Both the position numbers and the translations under genes were made by a program. A stretch of 64,000 bases of DNA from Biomphalaria glabrata (lineage: Eukaryota > Mollusca > Gastropoda > Planorbidae): positions 2,933,001 to 2,997,000 of the forward strand of contig NC_074716.1 of NCBI RefSeq assembly GCF_947242115.1, read 5' to 3'. The notes below the pieces were generated by a model. It was not told the origin of the DNA, did not search any database, and was given only the letters and a program-made list of their open reading frames with translations. Below are positions 23,801-31,450 of the stretch, piece after piece (position 1 is the stretch's first letter; every line of letters starts with the position of its first letter).

Positions 23801-26800
23801 AGTTTTAGCAAGTACTGTAGTTTTAGTAAGTACTGTAGTTTTAGCAAGTACTGTAGTTTTAGTAAGTACTGTAGTTTTAGTAAGTACTGTAGTTTTAGTA
23901 AGTACTTTAGTTTTAGTAAGTACTGTAGTTTTAGTAAGTAAAGTAGTCGTAGCAAGTACTTTAGTTTTAGTAAGTACTGTAGTTTTAGTAAGTACTGTAG
24001 TTTTAGTAAGTACTGTAGGTTTAGTAAGTACTGTAGTTTTAGTAAGTACTGTAGTTTTAGTAAGTACTGTAGTTTTAGCAAGTACTGTAGTTTTAGTAAG
24101 TACTGTAGTTTTAGCAAGTACTGTAGTTTTAGTAAGTACTGTAGTTTTAGTAAGTACTGTAGTTTTAGTAAGTACTGTAGGTTTAGTAAGTACTGTAGTC
24201 TTAGTAAGTACTGTAGTTTTAGTAAGTACTGTAGGTTTAGTAAGTACTGTAGTTTTAGTAAGTACTGTAGGTTTAGTAAGTACTGTAGTTTTAGTAAGTA
24301 CTGTAGTTTTAGTAAGTACTGTAGTTTTAGCAAGTACTGTAGTCTTAGCAAGTACTGTAGGTTTAGTAAGTACTGTAGGTTTAGTAAGTACTGTAGGTTT
24401 AGTAAGTACTGTAGGTTTAGTAAGTACTGTAGTCTTAGCAAGTACTGTAGGTTTAGTAAGTACTGTAGTTTTAGTAAGTACTGTAGTTTTAGTAAGTACT
24501 GTAGTTTTAGCAAGTACTGTAGGTTTAGTAAGTACTGTAGTCTTAGCAAGTACTGTAGTTTTAGCAAGTACTGTAGTTTTAGTAAGTGAAGTAATCGTAG
24601 CAAGTACTGTAGTTTTAGTAAGTACTGTAGTTTTAGTAAGTACTGTAGTTTTAGCAAGTACTGTAGGTTTAGTAAGTACTGTAGTTTTAGTAAGTACTGT
24701 AGGTTTAGTAAGTACTGTAGTTTTAGCAAGTACTGTAGGTTTAGTAAGTACTGTAGTCTTAGCAAGTACTGTAGTTTTAGCAAGTACTGTAGTTTTAGTA
24801 AGTGAAGTAATCGTAGTAAGTACTGTAGTTTTAGTAAGTACTGTAGTTTTAGTAAGTACTGTAGGTTTAGTAAGTACTGTAGTCTTAGTAAGTACTGTAG
24901 GTTTAGTAAGTACTGTAGGTTTAGTAAGTACTGTAGTCTTAGTAAGTACTGTAGTTTTAGTAAGTACTGTAGTTTTAGTAAGTACTGTAGTTTTAGCAAG
25001 TACTGTAGTCTTAGCAAGTACTGTAGGTTTAGTAAGTACTGTAGTCTTAGTAAGTACTGTAGGTTTAGTAAGTACTGTAGGTTTAGTAAGTACTGTAGGT
25101 TTAGTAAGTACTGTAGTCTTAGCAAGTACTGTAGGTTTAGTAAGTACTGTAGTTTTAGTAAGTACTGTAGTTTTAGTAAGTACTGTAGTTTTAGCAAGTA
25201 CTGTAGGTTTAGTAAGTACTGTAGTCTTAGCAAGTACTGTAGTTTTAGCAAGTACTGTAGTTTTAGTAAGTGAAGTAATCGTAGCAAGTACTGTAGTTTT
25301 AGTAAGTACTGTAGTTTTAGTAAGTACTGTAGTTTTAGCAAGTACTGTAGTTTTAGTAAGTACTGTAGTTTTAGTAAGTAAAGTAGTCGTAGCAAGTACT
25401 GTAGTTTTAGCAAGTACTGTAGTTTTAGTAAGTGAAGTAATCGTAGCAAGTACTGTAGTTTTAGTAAGTACTGTAGTTTTAGTAAGTAAAGTAGTCGTAG
25501 CAAGTACTGTAGTTTTAGTAAGTGAAGTAATCGTAGCAAGTACTGTAGTTTTAGTAAGTGAAGTAATCGTCGCAAGTACTGTAGTTTGAACAAGTACTGT
25601 ATGTTTAGCAAGTACTGTACTTTTAGCAAGTTCTTTAGTTTTAGCTAGTACTGTAGTTTTAGAAAGTAGGCCTACTGTAGTTTTAGCAAGTAGGCCTACT
25701 GTAGTTTTAGCAAGTACTGTAGTTTTAGCAAGTGGACCTACTGTAGTTTTAGCAAGAACATAATTTAGCAAGTACTGTGGTTTTAGCAAGTTCTGTAGTT
25801 TAAGCAACTATTTTAATTTTAGCTAGTAGGCCTACTGTAGTTTTAGTAAGTGGGTCTACTGTAGTTTTAGCAAGAAATTTAGTTTTAACAAGTTCTGTAG
25901 TTTTAGCAAGTAAAGGTGTAAATTATTAAATTAAAACATTTTAACTGCGGCCTCCTGATTTTCCAGGAGCTCCTGGAAATATCCTGAAATTGCAAAATAT
26001 ACGAAAAAGTCATGAAAATCCCCTGACATTGTTAAAATTTTCTGAAAACGCAAATCTCCTTAAAAACAGACACAATTGTCATTCCGGGGTATCGTTCCGT
26101 ATGGAAAACACCAATGCTATTCGTAGTATAAAAAAATACGGCTTTGTCAGCTTTCATTTAATAAAAATGTAATAAAAAGGCGAATAAAAATATGGTAAAC
26201 TTTAATCAAAACAAGAAGTTCAAATACTTAATTTATTTACTTTAATAGGCTCTGGCCATAGACATAAATAAATATAGACTTGCAAAAGGAAGTAACTTCA
26301 TGTAACTTGAAAACATGTACATCTATTGTTGTCGGATTTCCGAATTCTGAAAAGTTGCACGATCTTCAGTCTTAGAGATTAAAAAAAACATAAGTTAAAA
26401 TATTGTAATATTTATATAGGTTATGGCTGAAATAGATATGAATACTTAACTTTTATACTGCTCATAAATGCTGTATAATAAAGTACACTAAATTGTAAGT
26501 CAAAAATTTTCGTTTCATAAAACTCTTTTATCGGCCAGTTTATATTTATTTATGTCTATGGTTCTGGCATATAAATATAGATCTAAATATACCTCGACCT
26601 CTTAAAAAAATTAAAAGCGATATTTTGCTAGTAAATCTAAAAGACAGATCTGAATGTTTATCGGCTTTTTGTTGGGAAACTACCATCTACTGTAGGTGGC
26701 TCGTAAAGTTAATTTGAACGTGATATTATACCAAGTAGATGGCTGCCTGGTCGTGCGGTTTGCGCGCTGGACTGTCGTTCAGATTTATCGATGGTCCAGG

Positions 26801-29800
26801 GTTCAAACCCTGCCCGCTCCCATCCCCCGTCGTCCTGCGGGAGGTTTGGACTAGGAAGTAATTATCTTCAACTCTGAAGGAACATCCGAAACATGTAAAA
26901 CATTTTACAAACAAACATTTTACAAGTAAAGAATGAATAAAATGCAAAGACGAATTTATTTTCGAATACAAAATATTAATTTTCACTTATTATCCTTATC
27001 CCTACCCGGACTAGGCCCCGCGCAATCCGTTTCGCATAGGGCCCCGCAATCTGTAGGACCGGCCCTGAACAGTCGCTCGAGGCTCCACGTACTGCTAAGG
27101 CCGCCACTGCGTTTTGGGGGTAATAAATAACTCATTTAAATTAATAACTCCAAAACTTATAAGAGAGAAATACAAATTATGAATGTATTGCTGGCTTGCC
27201 GCGGATCTTTAATGGCCTCTTATCAGATCTAGATCTCTATCGCATTCATCATGTAGACATCATGGGAAGCGTGGTCGCTTGAACTTAGCTTGGCTTCGCT
27301 ACCTATGGGTTCGAGGTTCGACACCCGACTCGGGCAGTGTTGTGTTTACTGAGCGCCTAAAGGCAGCACGGAAAGCCAACTCCTAGATACCCCCCTCTCC
27401 CCCCCCCCAACTGGTCCACAAATTAGATTGGACCAAAGCGCTCTGAGCATATACAACGCTATATAAAAGCAATAATAATAATAACAATGTTATTGGTTCA
27501 CAGGTGATCGGCGTGGGGGAACGGTTTGGGTTCCCGATCGGACAAAGAACTGCACTCAGTTTGATTGACGTGTCCCAGTTGCGAGAGATGTACGGGTGCA
27601 ATAAAAAGTCGGACGCAGCACGAAAAGGTCAGTGGAAATGAAACAAACAAACAAAAAAGAAAAAGTATAAACAATGATATATTGCATCAAGATTGATAAT
27701 TTTAGCTAATGTTTATGAAACTTTTAGCAGTGGCTAACTTTTGAACAAACAAAATGTCATTTATATCCCTTGTTTAGGGAGGTGGTGGTTTTAGGGGGAG
27801 AGCTGCCATCTCCCCAAGCGTGGTCCGCAAGAGTCATAATAATAATAATAAGACTTGTCTTCGAGTCCGAAGATTAGTGAGGAGTGCAGTATTTCCCGTG
27901 GCTGCGCAGTCCCAGCTGTGACCTACATATTTTTGCCACATCCAGGGCAAGCATAACCATAGTCCGCAGATTTTCTTTTCGCCGTCTGCATTTGTCCTCG
28001 GCAGCAGATTTTCTTTTGGTCTCAAATGTGCCGCAAGAGTAAAATAAACTAAAAAAAATTAGATATATATAGATTATTAACACATTTTACTTTGTTTAAC
28101 TGTTTTTGTTTTTATGGTGTTTTTTTTTTATACAAGAAAAAGTTCAGACGCTAGTAGTGAAGAGGCAGCAGAAATCTAGAAATGCTTTGCACAAAAGCTC
28201 TTTCTTCCCTAGTGCTATTAGAGCATGGAATGGGTTACCTGAGTCAGCCAGGAGAACCAGTGACTTAGAAGAATTTAAGTTATTGGTTAACATGCATGAC
28301 TAGATGCAGGACGCGTAGGACGTAATCATCTTCTTTTTTTTTTTTGAAGTAACGTCTGTATTTTATAAGTAAGACGTTTTATGTTCCTTAAGACGTCTTG
28401 TGCTAAGTTAGTCGTCTTGTGTTAAGTAAGACGTCTTGTGTTTAGTTAGACGTCTTGTGTTAAGTTAGACATCTTGTGAACTTAAGACACCTTGTGTTAA
28501 GTTAGACGTTTTGTGTTAAGTAAGACGCCTTGTGTTAAGTAGAACATCTTGTGCTAAGTAAGACATCTTCTGTTAAGACGTCTTGTGGTAAGCTAGACGT
28601 CTTGTGCTAACTAAGACTTCTTGTGGGTAAAGTAAGTCGTCTTGTGTAAAGTAAAACATCTTGAGCTAGACGTGTTGCGCTAAATAAGACGTCTTGTGTT
28701 AAATAAGACGTCTCCTTGCTGGCCTTTATTTTTTGTCACATAACGATAAAGTCAGTCTGTAGAAATTCGACCGTTCTTTCCCAAGAAACTTGAAATTGTC
28801 TCCCTTGAAAGTTTTGCGTCAATAATGGTGCAGTCGCCTATTGAGAACAGTCTTACTTAGAAAAGAAGTCTCTAATTTTTTTTTAAATATTGGAATTAAT
28901 GTCATTTTACTTGATATTCAAATATGATTTTTTTTTTAAATAAAATGAAAATAGATCTCTTTGTCAGTTGAAAAATAAATTTACCGGCTTCGCTCTTGTC
29001 GGCCATCTGTCTTCAATATAAGGGAGTCTCGCTCGCCTAGTGGGGCACGCTCCACAGTTTGAGAAGCGCAGCATTATGTGGTTGGATTATGGAATTAGAT
29101 CCTTTAATTTTATTGCTTCAAAACTAGGTTACTCCTAAAATAGATTTGTTGAACAGACCTCAAAATAATTCAAATTTCCCCTCTCAGTCTTATAAGTTAC
29201 AATTCATGGGCGTAGCTAGAAATTTTCCATCATTTGGGGGCCCGGGGGCTTGACCTCTTTGGGTTCCCTACATCTTGCGTAATATTTAATGTTTAATGTA
29301 AAAGAAACCCCACTCATTTGGGGTCCCCCCCTCAAGTGGGGGGCCCATTGGATTTTCAAATTCTGCCCCCTCCTTCCCACCCTAGGTACGCCACTGACTT
29401 ACATACGTTACTTCATAAAAGATTTGGAGCCTATTATGTACCATATTTCCTGATATACTTATGCAGACGGTTTCAGATCGGAAGGATTGGAGAACTTTGG
29501 TTGCCCATAACTTCACATCACTCACACAGCGCTCGCCAATGATTAAATGGGGTAGTTCCGGATCACTTCTCAGTCACGTGGGTGTGGTGTTTACATTAAT
29601 GACCTCATTGATTTCATTGTAATTTTAAAATGAAAATAGTCTATATCTACACATCTTTAAGTAATAAAAAGTATGTTACAATAATTCACCAATTTTTATG
29701 ATTATTTAGTAGGTCTACTAGATCTAGGCTAGCACTAAATCTAGATTTACATCTTATCATAGGAAGATATTGCCATTATTGCCATGTTTAAGACCACAGT

Positions 29801-31184
29801 CACGTGACGTTTTATATAGTAGGTCAGAGATTCGGAACTACCTCATTGTGATGATGATGATGATGATGATGACAATTCTAATTTTTCTAGTTGTCAATGA
29901 ACTTTTTTTGTTTCGCCACAGTTAGATCATTCAAAGCGCTATTGAACTTCTTCTTTTTAATTCGTTCAGTACGTCTATACCAAATTGATCAAATACAAAC
30001 TGTTTGAAAGTATCGAAGTTTATATTATTTTTCCAGTGGTTTAAAAAAAACAACAAACAAAGCTATATCAACCTACACTGTCCGTCAGTCAGGTACAAAT
30101 AGTGTACACGGTTATATATCCCACTTCCCATTCTCGGATTAAGTTGAAACTTTGAACAAATATTTATTGTTGATGACAACACATGACTCAACTAAACAAT
30201 CAACTAATTTATTAGTGTTAATTAATCGATTGATTTTGATTTATATAGAAAAAGGGAGACAACTCTTGCAGTATCGTTAGATATGTCAGTAATTGTGCTG
30301 TTCTTTCCCTTATATGAACTAAATTAAAACAAAAATATTTTTAAAAAAATATTTGGCTTGCTTAACTTATCTGCATGTACATTTTACTCTTCAATACAGG
30401 AAAGTGTCTGAAACTTCAGCACGCAGATGGCCGTGATTACAGAGGTGACCTGGACTACACCCAAAGCGGATATACCTGTCAGAAATGGACGGATAGCTAC
30501 CCCTACAACCACCCCTTTGTAGCCTACAGTAGACAATGGGCGGCGCGTAACGGGGCCCAGTCCCCTGACGGTCTGGGTGATCACAATAAGTGTCGCAATC
30601 CAGACAGACATCGAAAGAAGCGGCCTTGGTGCTACACGACGAAGTCCAGTGCGGAGTGGGGATACTGTGACGTCCACATCTGCAATAAAACATCTGAAAG
30701 GCCGCAGACTAAGCGTCCGACCATCTCACCGCACATTCCCAACACAAAGTCGCCGCCAGTCACAACAAAACGGCAAACCCCATCTCCTCCGAATCGTAAG
30801 ACAACACCTCGCCCACAAGTCCGTACAACAAAGCGCCCTAATGTTACCCCTAAGCGTACAACGAAGCGCCCTAACGTTCCCGCTCCCGCTCGAACAACAA
30901 GGCGCCCGCACGCTACCCCAAAACCTAATTTGACAAAATCACCACCCATTGCAAAACCAACAGCCCCATTCAGGCCCGTAGGGCCCTTCGTCCACGTTAA
31001 GCTGAACTCTTCACATATCAAAACTCACATTGTGTCAGTCAGGCTTGCACCTCCTCAGAGCAGACGACAAACACACACCCATCGCATTGAACACCATTTA
31101 CTGCACTTGAGACCACACCACTTTAGGGATGAAACTGGTCAGCACAGTGGCCACCATAAACGACCGCAGCAACCGAAGCAGTAA
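11653..31184 (+). CDS. Secreted astacin metalloprotease with C-terminal kringle domain (8 exons)
   Basis: Joined coding exons: 11653-11824, 15602-15684, 16370-16511, 17338-17458, 18113-18233, 20731-20913, 27504-27627, 30400-31184. All introns are GT-AG, phases agree, and the total is 1731 nt (576 residues). Residues 1-22 look like a signal peptide. F84-Q85-G86-D87 is the FxGD aspartate switch that blocks zinc in astacin zymogens. RYRR (106-109) is a furin-type site, placing mature Ala at 110. The catalytic domain (110-306) has HELLHALGIWH (His201, Glu202, His205, His211), the Met-turn SVMHY (256-260, Tyr260 the fifth ligand) and Cys152/306 and 174/193, the two astacin disulfides. Residues 318-410 are a kringle with six cysteines (318, 342, 380, 393, 405, 410). 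Then come a Thr/Pro/Lys/Arg-rich linker and a His-rich tail. By family it is a zinc endopeptidase of the secretory pathway; the substrate is unknown. The kringle presumably targets it to a ligand (inference). Confidence 0.93.
12118..12490 (+). repeat. 26-bp minisatellite in astacin intron 1 (~14 copies)
   Basis: The unit is CATGACTGATCCAAACATGA followed by TAATTA. Single-base variants are GATCC/GATTC and TTACA/TTACG. Confidence 0.92.
12972..13222 (-). mobile_element. SINE family B in intron 1
   Basis: Full-length minus-strand copy. The tail GACCACAAGGTCTGAAAGGG reads on the minus strand near 12976-13000. The head, read on the plus strand, ends CGCTCAGCCATTGCGCCTCC near 13201-13220, and the box B is eroded. 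Confidence 0.82.
13387..13566 (+). mobile_element. SINE family A in intron 1
   Basis: Near-consensus copy with GGCTGCCTGGTCGTGCGG head, GGGTTCAAACCCTGCCC box B and CTCTGAAGGAACATCCGGA tail. Confidence 0.88.
13567..13915. other. Unassigned intron 1 sequence
   Basis: About 350 bp between SINE A and the solo LTR, with no motif recognised. Confidence 0.3.
13916..14472 (-). mobile_element. Solo LTR, fossil (Ty3-like or similar)
   Basis: A 557-bp block on the minus strand begins TGTTATAAACC and ends GATTCGTAACA, matching TG...CA termini. It has a TATATAAAG box and an AATAAA-like signal in proper order and is flanked by ATAT on both sides (13912-13915 and 14473-14476). No internal coding region accompanies it, so it is read as a recombined remnant. 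The superfamily is inferred only from the short flanking duplication. Confidence 0.55.
14505..14877 (-). mobile_element. CR1/L2-like LINE C-terminus
   Basis: The minus strand encodes RFSLKTYGLRAFSVHGPKVW, then NSLPIDLRQTC and FKKNIKTYLFKTFLD before a stop near 14611. The pattern PKVWNSLPxxLR is the classic CR1/L2-type end. The 3' end is (TAA)n at 14508-14525. A sister copy lies at 43069-43445. Confidence 0.8.
14975..15105 (+). repeat. 30-bp minisatellite (4 copies) inside a hAT-like element
   Basis: The unit is GGAGTGTTCCTCTAAATACT followed by CAGAACGTGC. The first unit (with ACCC) matches the corresponding single-copy stretch at 17.1 kb, so the array grew inside the element. Confidence 0.88.
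15113..15175 (+). mobile_element. 3' tail of 'FFPSAIRAWNGLPE' LINE
   Basis: CATCTTCTTTTTTGAAGTAA followed by CGTCGGTGTTATATAAGATA matches the family tail. No coding part is left. Confidence 0.6.
15176..15601. other. Unassigned end of intron 1
   Basis: Mixed sequence with a GCGTATTTT-rich block near 15445-15520 and a short (TG)n run. No element was recognised. Confidence 0.3.
15602..15684 (+). CDS. Astacin-kringle exon 2 (pro-segment, two Cys)
   Basis: The acceptor is TTTTATAACAG and the donor CAG|GTACTG. It encodes GICPPLLCKTFDGSS through GNPLFFQ, entering in phase 1 and leaving in phase 0. The terminal FFQ supplies the first half of the FxGD switch. The CPPLLC pair is not part of the core family pattern and could form a small pro-segment disulfide. 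Confidence 0.82.
15690..16315 (+). repeat. Degenerate 15-17-bp minisatellite filling intron 2
   Basis: The unit is TATTCTGTCACAATGT with many variants, roughly 38 units. It occupies about 90% of the 685-bp intron between exons 2 and 3. The Cys/His/Asn/Val-rich open frames here come from the repeat. Confidence 0.9.
16370..16511 (+). CDS. Astacin-kringle exon 3 (switch Asp, furin site, mature N-terminus)
   Basis: The acceptor is TTTTGTTCCCAG and the donor TTAA|GTGAGT. It starts GD (completing FxGD) and runs through RYRR to LWKDGVVVYQMDPNL, the LWxxGVVPYxID-type opening strand of mature astacins. It leaves in phase 1. Confidence 0.9.
16512..16898. other. Intron 3, first part; nothing recognised
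   Basis: Sequence begins at the exon 3 donor. No repeat or motif was identified before the LINE fragment at 16899. Confidence 0.3.
16899..17086 (+). mobile_element. LINE fragment, family 'FFPSAIRAWNGLPE' (5' portion only)
   Basis: ATTAAGAAACTGGAACAGAC through CCATAATCTTCAAATACAAA matches the 3108 copy. It is cut off before the FFPSAIRAWNG block. Confidence 0.75.
17087..17244 (-). mobile_element. hAT-like non-autonomous element, inverted end
   Basis: The reverse complement begins CAGTGTTTCCCAAACTGTTC and continues through CCACGTGAATT and AAGTGTTCCGCTAAATACCC, parallel to the element at 14482. It ends 93 bp before exon 4. Confidence 0.65.
17338..17458 (+). CDS. Astacin-kringle exon 4 (helix A and HTC...RFTSDPG)
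   Basis: The acceptor is CTCTTTTCCAG and the donor CCCCGG|GTAATT (weak at +5). It encodes AKSREALKAAMKHISSHTC then VTFKERTSSHKDFIRFTSDP, the helix and strand before the catalytic helix. The last 19 nt and the donor are the founding unit of the tandem array that fills the following intron. Confidence 0.92.
17440..18068 (+). repeat. Tandem array of the exon 4 / intron 4 splice-donor junction
   Basis: Seventeen starts of GCTTTACAAGTGACCCGGGT, at spacings of 40 or 36 bp (one 41), fall at 17440, 17481, 17521 and so on to 18058. The first start lies in coding exon 4 (RFTSDPG), and each full unit repeats the last 19 exon bases, the donor GG|GTAATTT and an AG-ending stretch TTATCATCTTAG. The array takes up about 93% of intron 4. 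The exon unit and the last full unit carry GACCCC, while those between carry GACCC. Confidence 0.95.
18113..18233 (+). CDS. Astacin-kringle exon 5 (zinc-binding helix)
   Basis: The acceptor is TTTTGATCGTAG and the donor CAG|GTAAGA. It encodes CWAHIGRVGGEQMVNIGEGC and then ASHELLHALGIWHEQ, the full HExxHxxGxxHE zinc motif. Entry is in phase 2, matching the GG left by exon 4 (GG|A, Gly). Confidence 0.95.
18262..19460 (+). repeat. TG-rich minisatellite in intron 5
   Basis: The unit is TGTGTAGCCTGTATGTGTAT followed by ATGTGTCTGTGTATTCG and a variable (GT)n, about 45 bp, some 25 copies. Shortened units (TAGCCTTTATGTGTATTCG) recur roughly every 200-240 bp. The long Cys/Val and Thr/His frames on both strands are repeat artefacts. 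Confidence 0.93.
19461..20160. other. Unassigned intron 5 sequence
   Basis: About 19540-19580 has a CTTATCTTATCTTATC tail-like run, probably a retroelement 3' end. Nothing further was recognised. Confidence 0.35.
20168..20525 (+). mobile_element. Two SINE family B copies, one truncated (20168-20259) and one full (20262-20525)
   Basis: The first carries only the head (TTGGTGGCTGAATGGTATAG). The second has box-A-like TTGCTGAGTGGTAAAGCG, box-B-like GTTCGAATCCTGG and the tail GAACGCAAGGTCTGAAAGGG. The second seems to have landed in the first. Confidence 0.78.
20731..20913 (+). CDS. Astacin-kringle exon 6 (Met-turn)
   Basis: The acceptor is CTATATCTCCAG and the donor AAG|GTACTG. It encodes ARPDRDKYVRILYENIEENF, then HPYDYLSVMHYSQTTF and NGYPTIK. 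RPDRD and SVMHY are the hallmark post-helix and Met-turn segments. Both ends are phase 0. Confidence 0.95.
21000..21115 (+). mobile_element. SINE family A, diverged, in intron 6
   Basis: GGCTGTGTGGTTTGCGATCT, box-B-like GGTTCGAATCC and a CGCTATCCCCTTCC block match the family head. The tail is missing. Confidence 0.6.
21205..25925 (+). repeat. 18-bp minisatellite, ~245 copies, in intron 6
   Basis: The unit is TTTTAGTAAGTACTGTAG, with variants GGTTTAG, GTCTTAG, AGCAAGT and a distinct pair AGTAAGTGAAGTAATCGT / AGTAAGTAAAGTAGTCGT. The 18-bp period keeps three frames open: one on the plus strand (LVSTVV repeats) and two on the minus strand (TKTTVL and YLLKLQ repeats). Variant units recur at multiples of 18 (about 162, 198, 234 and 270 bp), showing higher-order blocks. 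Beyond 25570 the units decay and gain AGGCCTACTGTAG inserts. Neither strand is treated as coding. Confidence 0.97.
25926..26255. other. Unassigned intron 6 sequence
   Basis: AT-rich, no element recognised. A 60-codon frame at 25990-26172 has no motif. Confidence 0.3.
26256..26561. mobile_element. MITE with CCATAGACATA terminal inverted repeats
   Basis: It begins CCATAGACATAAATAAATAT and ends with its inverse (ATATTTATTTATGTCTATGG). Flanks CTCTGG and TTCTGG suggest a 6-bp target duplication with one mismatch. A sister copy lies at 45896-46228, also with a 6-bp duplication. Confidence 0.8.
26739..26930 (+). mobile_element. SINE family A in intron 6
   Basis: Near-consensus copy: ATGGCTGCCTGGTCGTGCGG head, GGGTTCAAACCCTGCCC box B, CTCTGAAGGAACATCCGAAA tail and AAACATTTTACAAACAAAC end. 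Confidence 0.9.
27263..27480 (+). mobile_element. SINE family C abutting exon 7
   Basis: GGGAAGCGTGGTCGCTTGAA is the head; GGTTCGAGGTTCGACACCCG contains the box-B-like stretch. The body contains CTGAGCGCCTAAAGGCAGCA, and the end is GCGCTCTGAGCATATACAAC with an (ATA)n tail. Exon 7 starts about 24 bp beyond the tail. Confidence 0.85.
27504..27627 (+). CDS. Astacin-kringle exon 7 (C-terminal strand of protease)
   Basis: The acceptor is TTGGTTCACAG and the donor AAAG|GTCAGT, phase 1. It encodes FPIGQRTALSLIDVSQLREM and YGC. IGQRxxLSxxDxxQLxxMYxC is the canonical astacin end, and its Cys pairs with Cys152. A SINE C copy ends about 24 bp upstream of the exon, leaving little room for the polypyrimidine tract. 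Confidence 0.93.
27628..27847. other. Start of intron 7, unassigned
   Basis: No element recognised up to an (AAT)n run near 27838. Confidence 0.3.
27848..28043 (-). mobile_element. LINE C-terminal zinc-finger fragment
   Basis: The minus strand translates to AKICRSQLGLRSHGKYC, preceded by a basic EDKCRRRKENL block. ICxSxxGLxSHxxxC is the Cys/His knuckle that ends many jockey/RTE-like LINE proteins. The same block occurs at 34600-34850. Confidence 0.65.
28185..28372 (+). mobile_element. LINE C-terminus, family 'FFPSAIRAWNGLPE'
   Basis: SSFFPSAIRAWNGLPESARR through LLVNMHD and a stop near 28303, then the GAAGTAACGTCTGTATTTTA tail. Confidence 0.78.
28373..28715 (+). repeat. ~19-21-bp minisatellite with AGACGTCT palindromes, intron 7
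   Basis: The unit is AAGTTAGACGTCTTGTGTT with much drift, about 17 units. Most retain the palindrome AGACGTCT or a one-base variant. Confidence 0.88.
28716..29204. other. Unassigned intron 7 sequence
   Basis: Mixed AT-rich sequence; no element recognised. Confidence 0.3.
29205..29396. mobile_element. hAT-like MITE related to the CAGTGGCGTAGCTAG family
   Basis: It begins CATGGGCGTAGCTAGAAATT and ends CCTAGGTACGCCACTG. The interior has the G-rich GGGGTCCCCCCCTCAAGTGG block shared (reversed) with 49849-50016. A clear target duplication was not seen. Confidence 0.6.
29543..29852. mobile_element. Probable MITE with GGGGTAGTTCCGGATC-type inverted ends
   Basis: AATGGGGTAGTTCCGGATC at the left and GATTCGGAACTACCTCATT at the right are imperfect inverses about 300 bp apart, each followed inward by a CACGTG motif. 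Superfamily unknown. Confidence 0.55.
30060..30275. repeat. Old dispersed repeat in intron 7
   Basis: TCTCGGATTAAGTTGAAACT and the following GACAACACATGACTC-type stretch resemble 11.88-12.0 and 41.07-41.26 kb. Family unknown. Confidence 0.45.
30400..31184 (+). CDS. Astacin-kringle exon 8 (kringle, basic Thr/Pro linker, His-rich tail)
   Basis: The acceptor is TTCAATACAG, and the G left by exon 7 completes Gly. The kringle runs from KCLKLQHADGRDYRG through RPWCYTTKSSAEWGYCDVHI to the sixth Cys. It carries the expected PWCYT and WGYC blocks, with Cys spacing 23-37-12-11-4. About 80 residues of TTKRPN/TTRRPH-like repeats follow, suited to O-glycosylation. The last 40 residues contain ten His. 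The stop is TAA at 31182-31184. The module enters through a phase-1 intron, as expected for exon-shuffled kringles. Confidence 0.92.
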
Positions 31185-31194
31185 AGATGTATCA

Positions 31195-31345
31195 CAATAT
31201 TCTACCACTGGATAGACCGTAATATTCTACCACTGGATAGACCGTAATATTCTACCACTGGATAGACCGTAATATTCTACCACTGGATAGACCTTAATAT
31301 TCTACAACTGTAGAGATCAAAATATTCTATCACTAGACAGGCTAT
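31195..31345 (+). repeat. 25-bp tandem repeat in the 3' UTR/flank of the astacin gene
   Basis: TAATATTCTACCACTGGATA followed by GACCG repeats about five times, starting 10 bp after the stop codon. No AATAAA was seen between the stop and the array. Confidence 0.85.
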
Positions 31346-31450
31346 AATGTTCTTCCCCTGGAAGACATGCAAACCATAATATTATATGTCTGAAAAGGAT
31401 TACCAGAGGTCAAGCTAATGGACATGTCCTCCTTTTTTGGGCTTGTGAAC

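Noticed and set aside
21122-25807. Giant overlapping open frames of about 1460-1560 codons on both strands
   Set aside because: They follow from an 18-bp unit (six codons) lacking stops in certain frames; no domain, and the block lies within an intron of the astacin gene.
30384-30693. Minus-strand open frames opposite the kringle exon
   Set aside because: Shadows of a real coding exon; they show no motif and no splice context.
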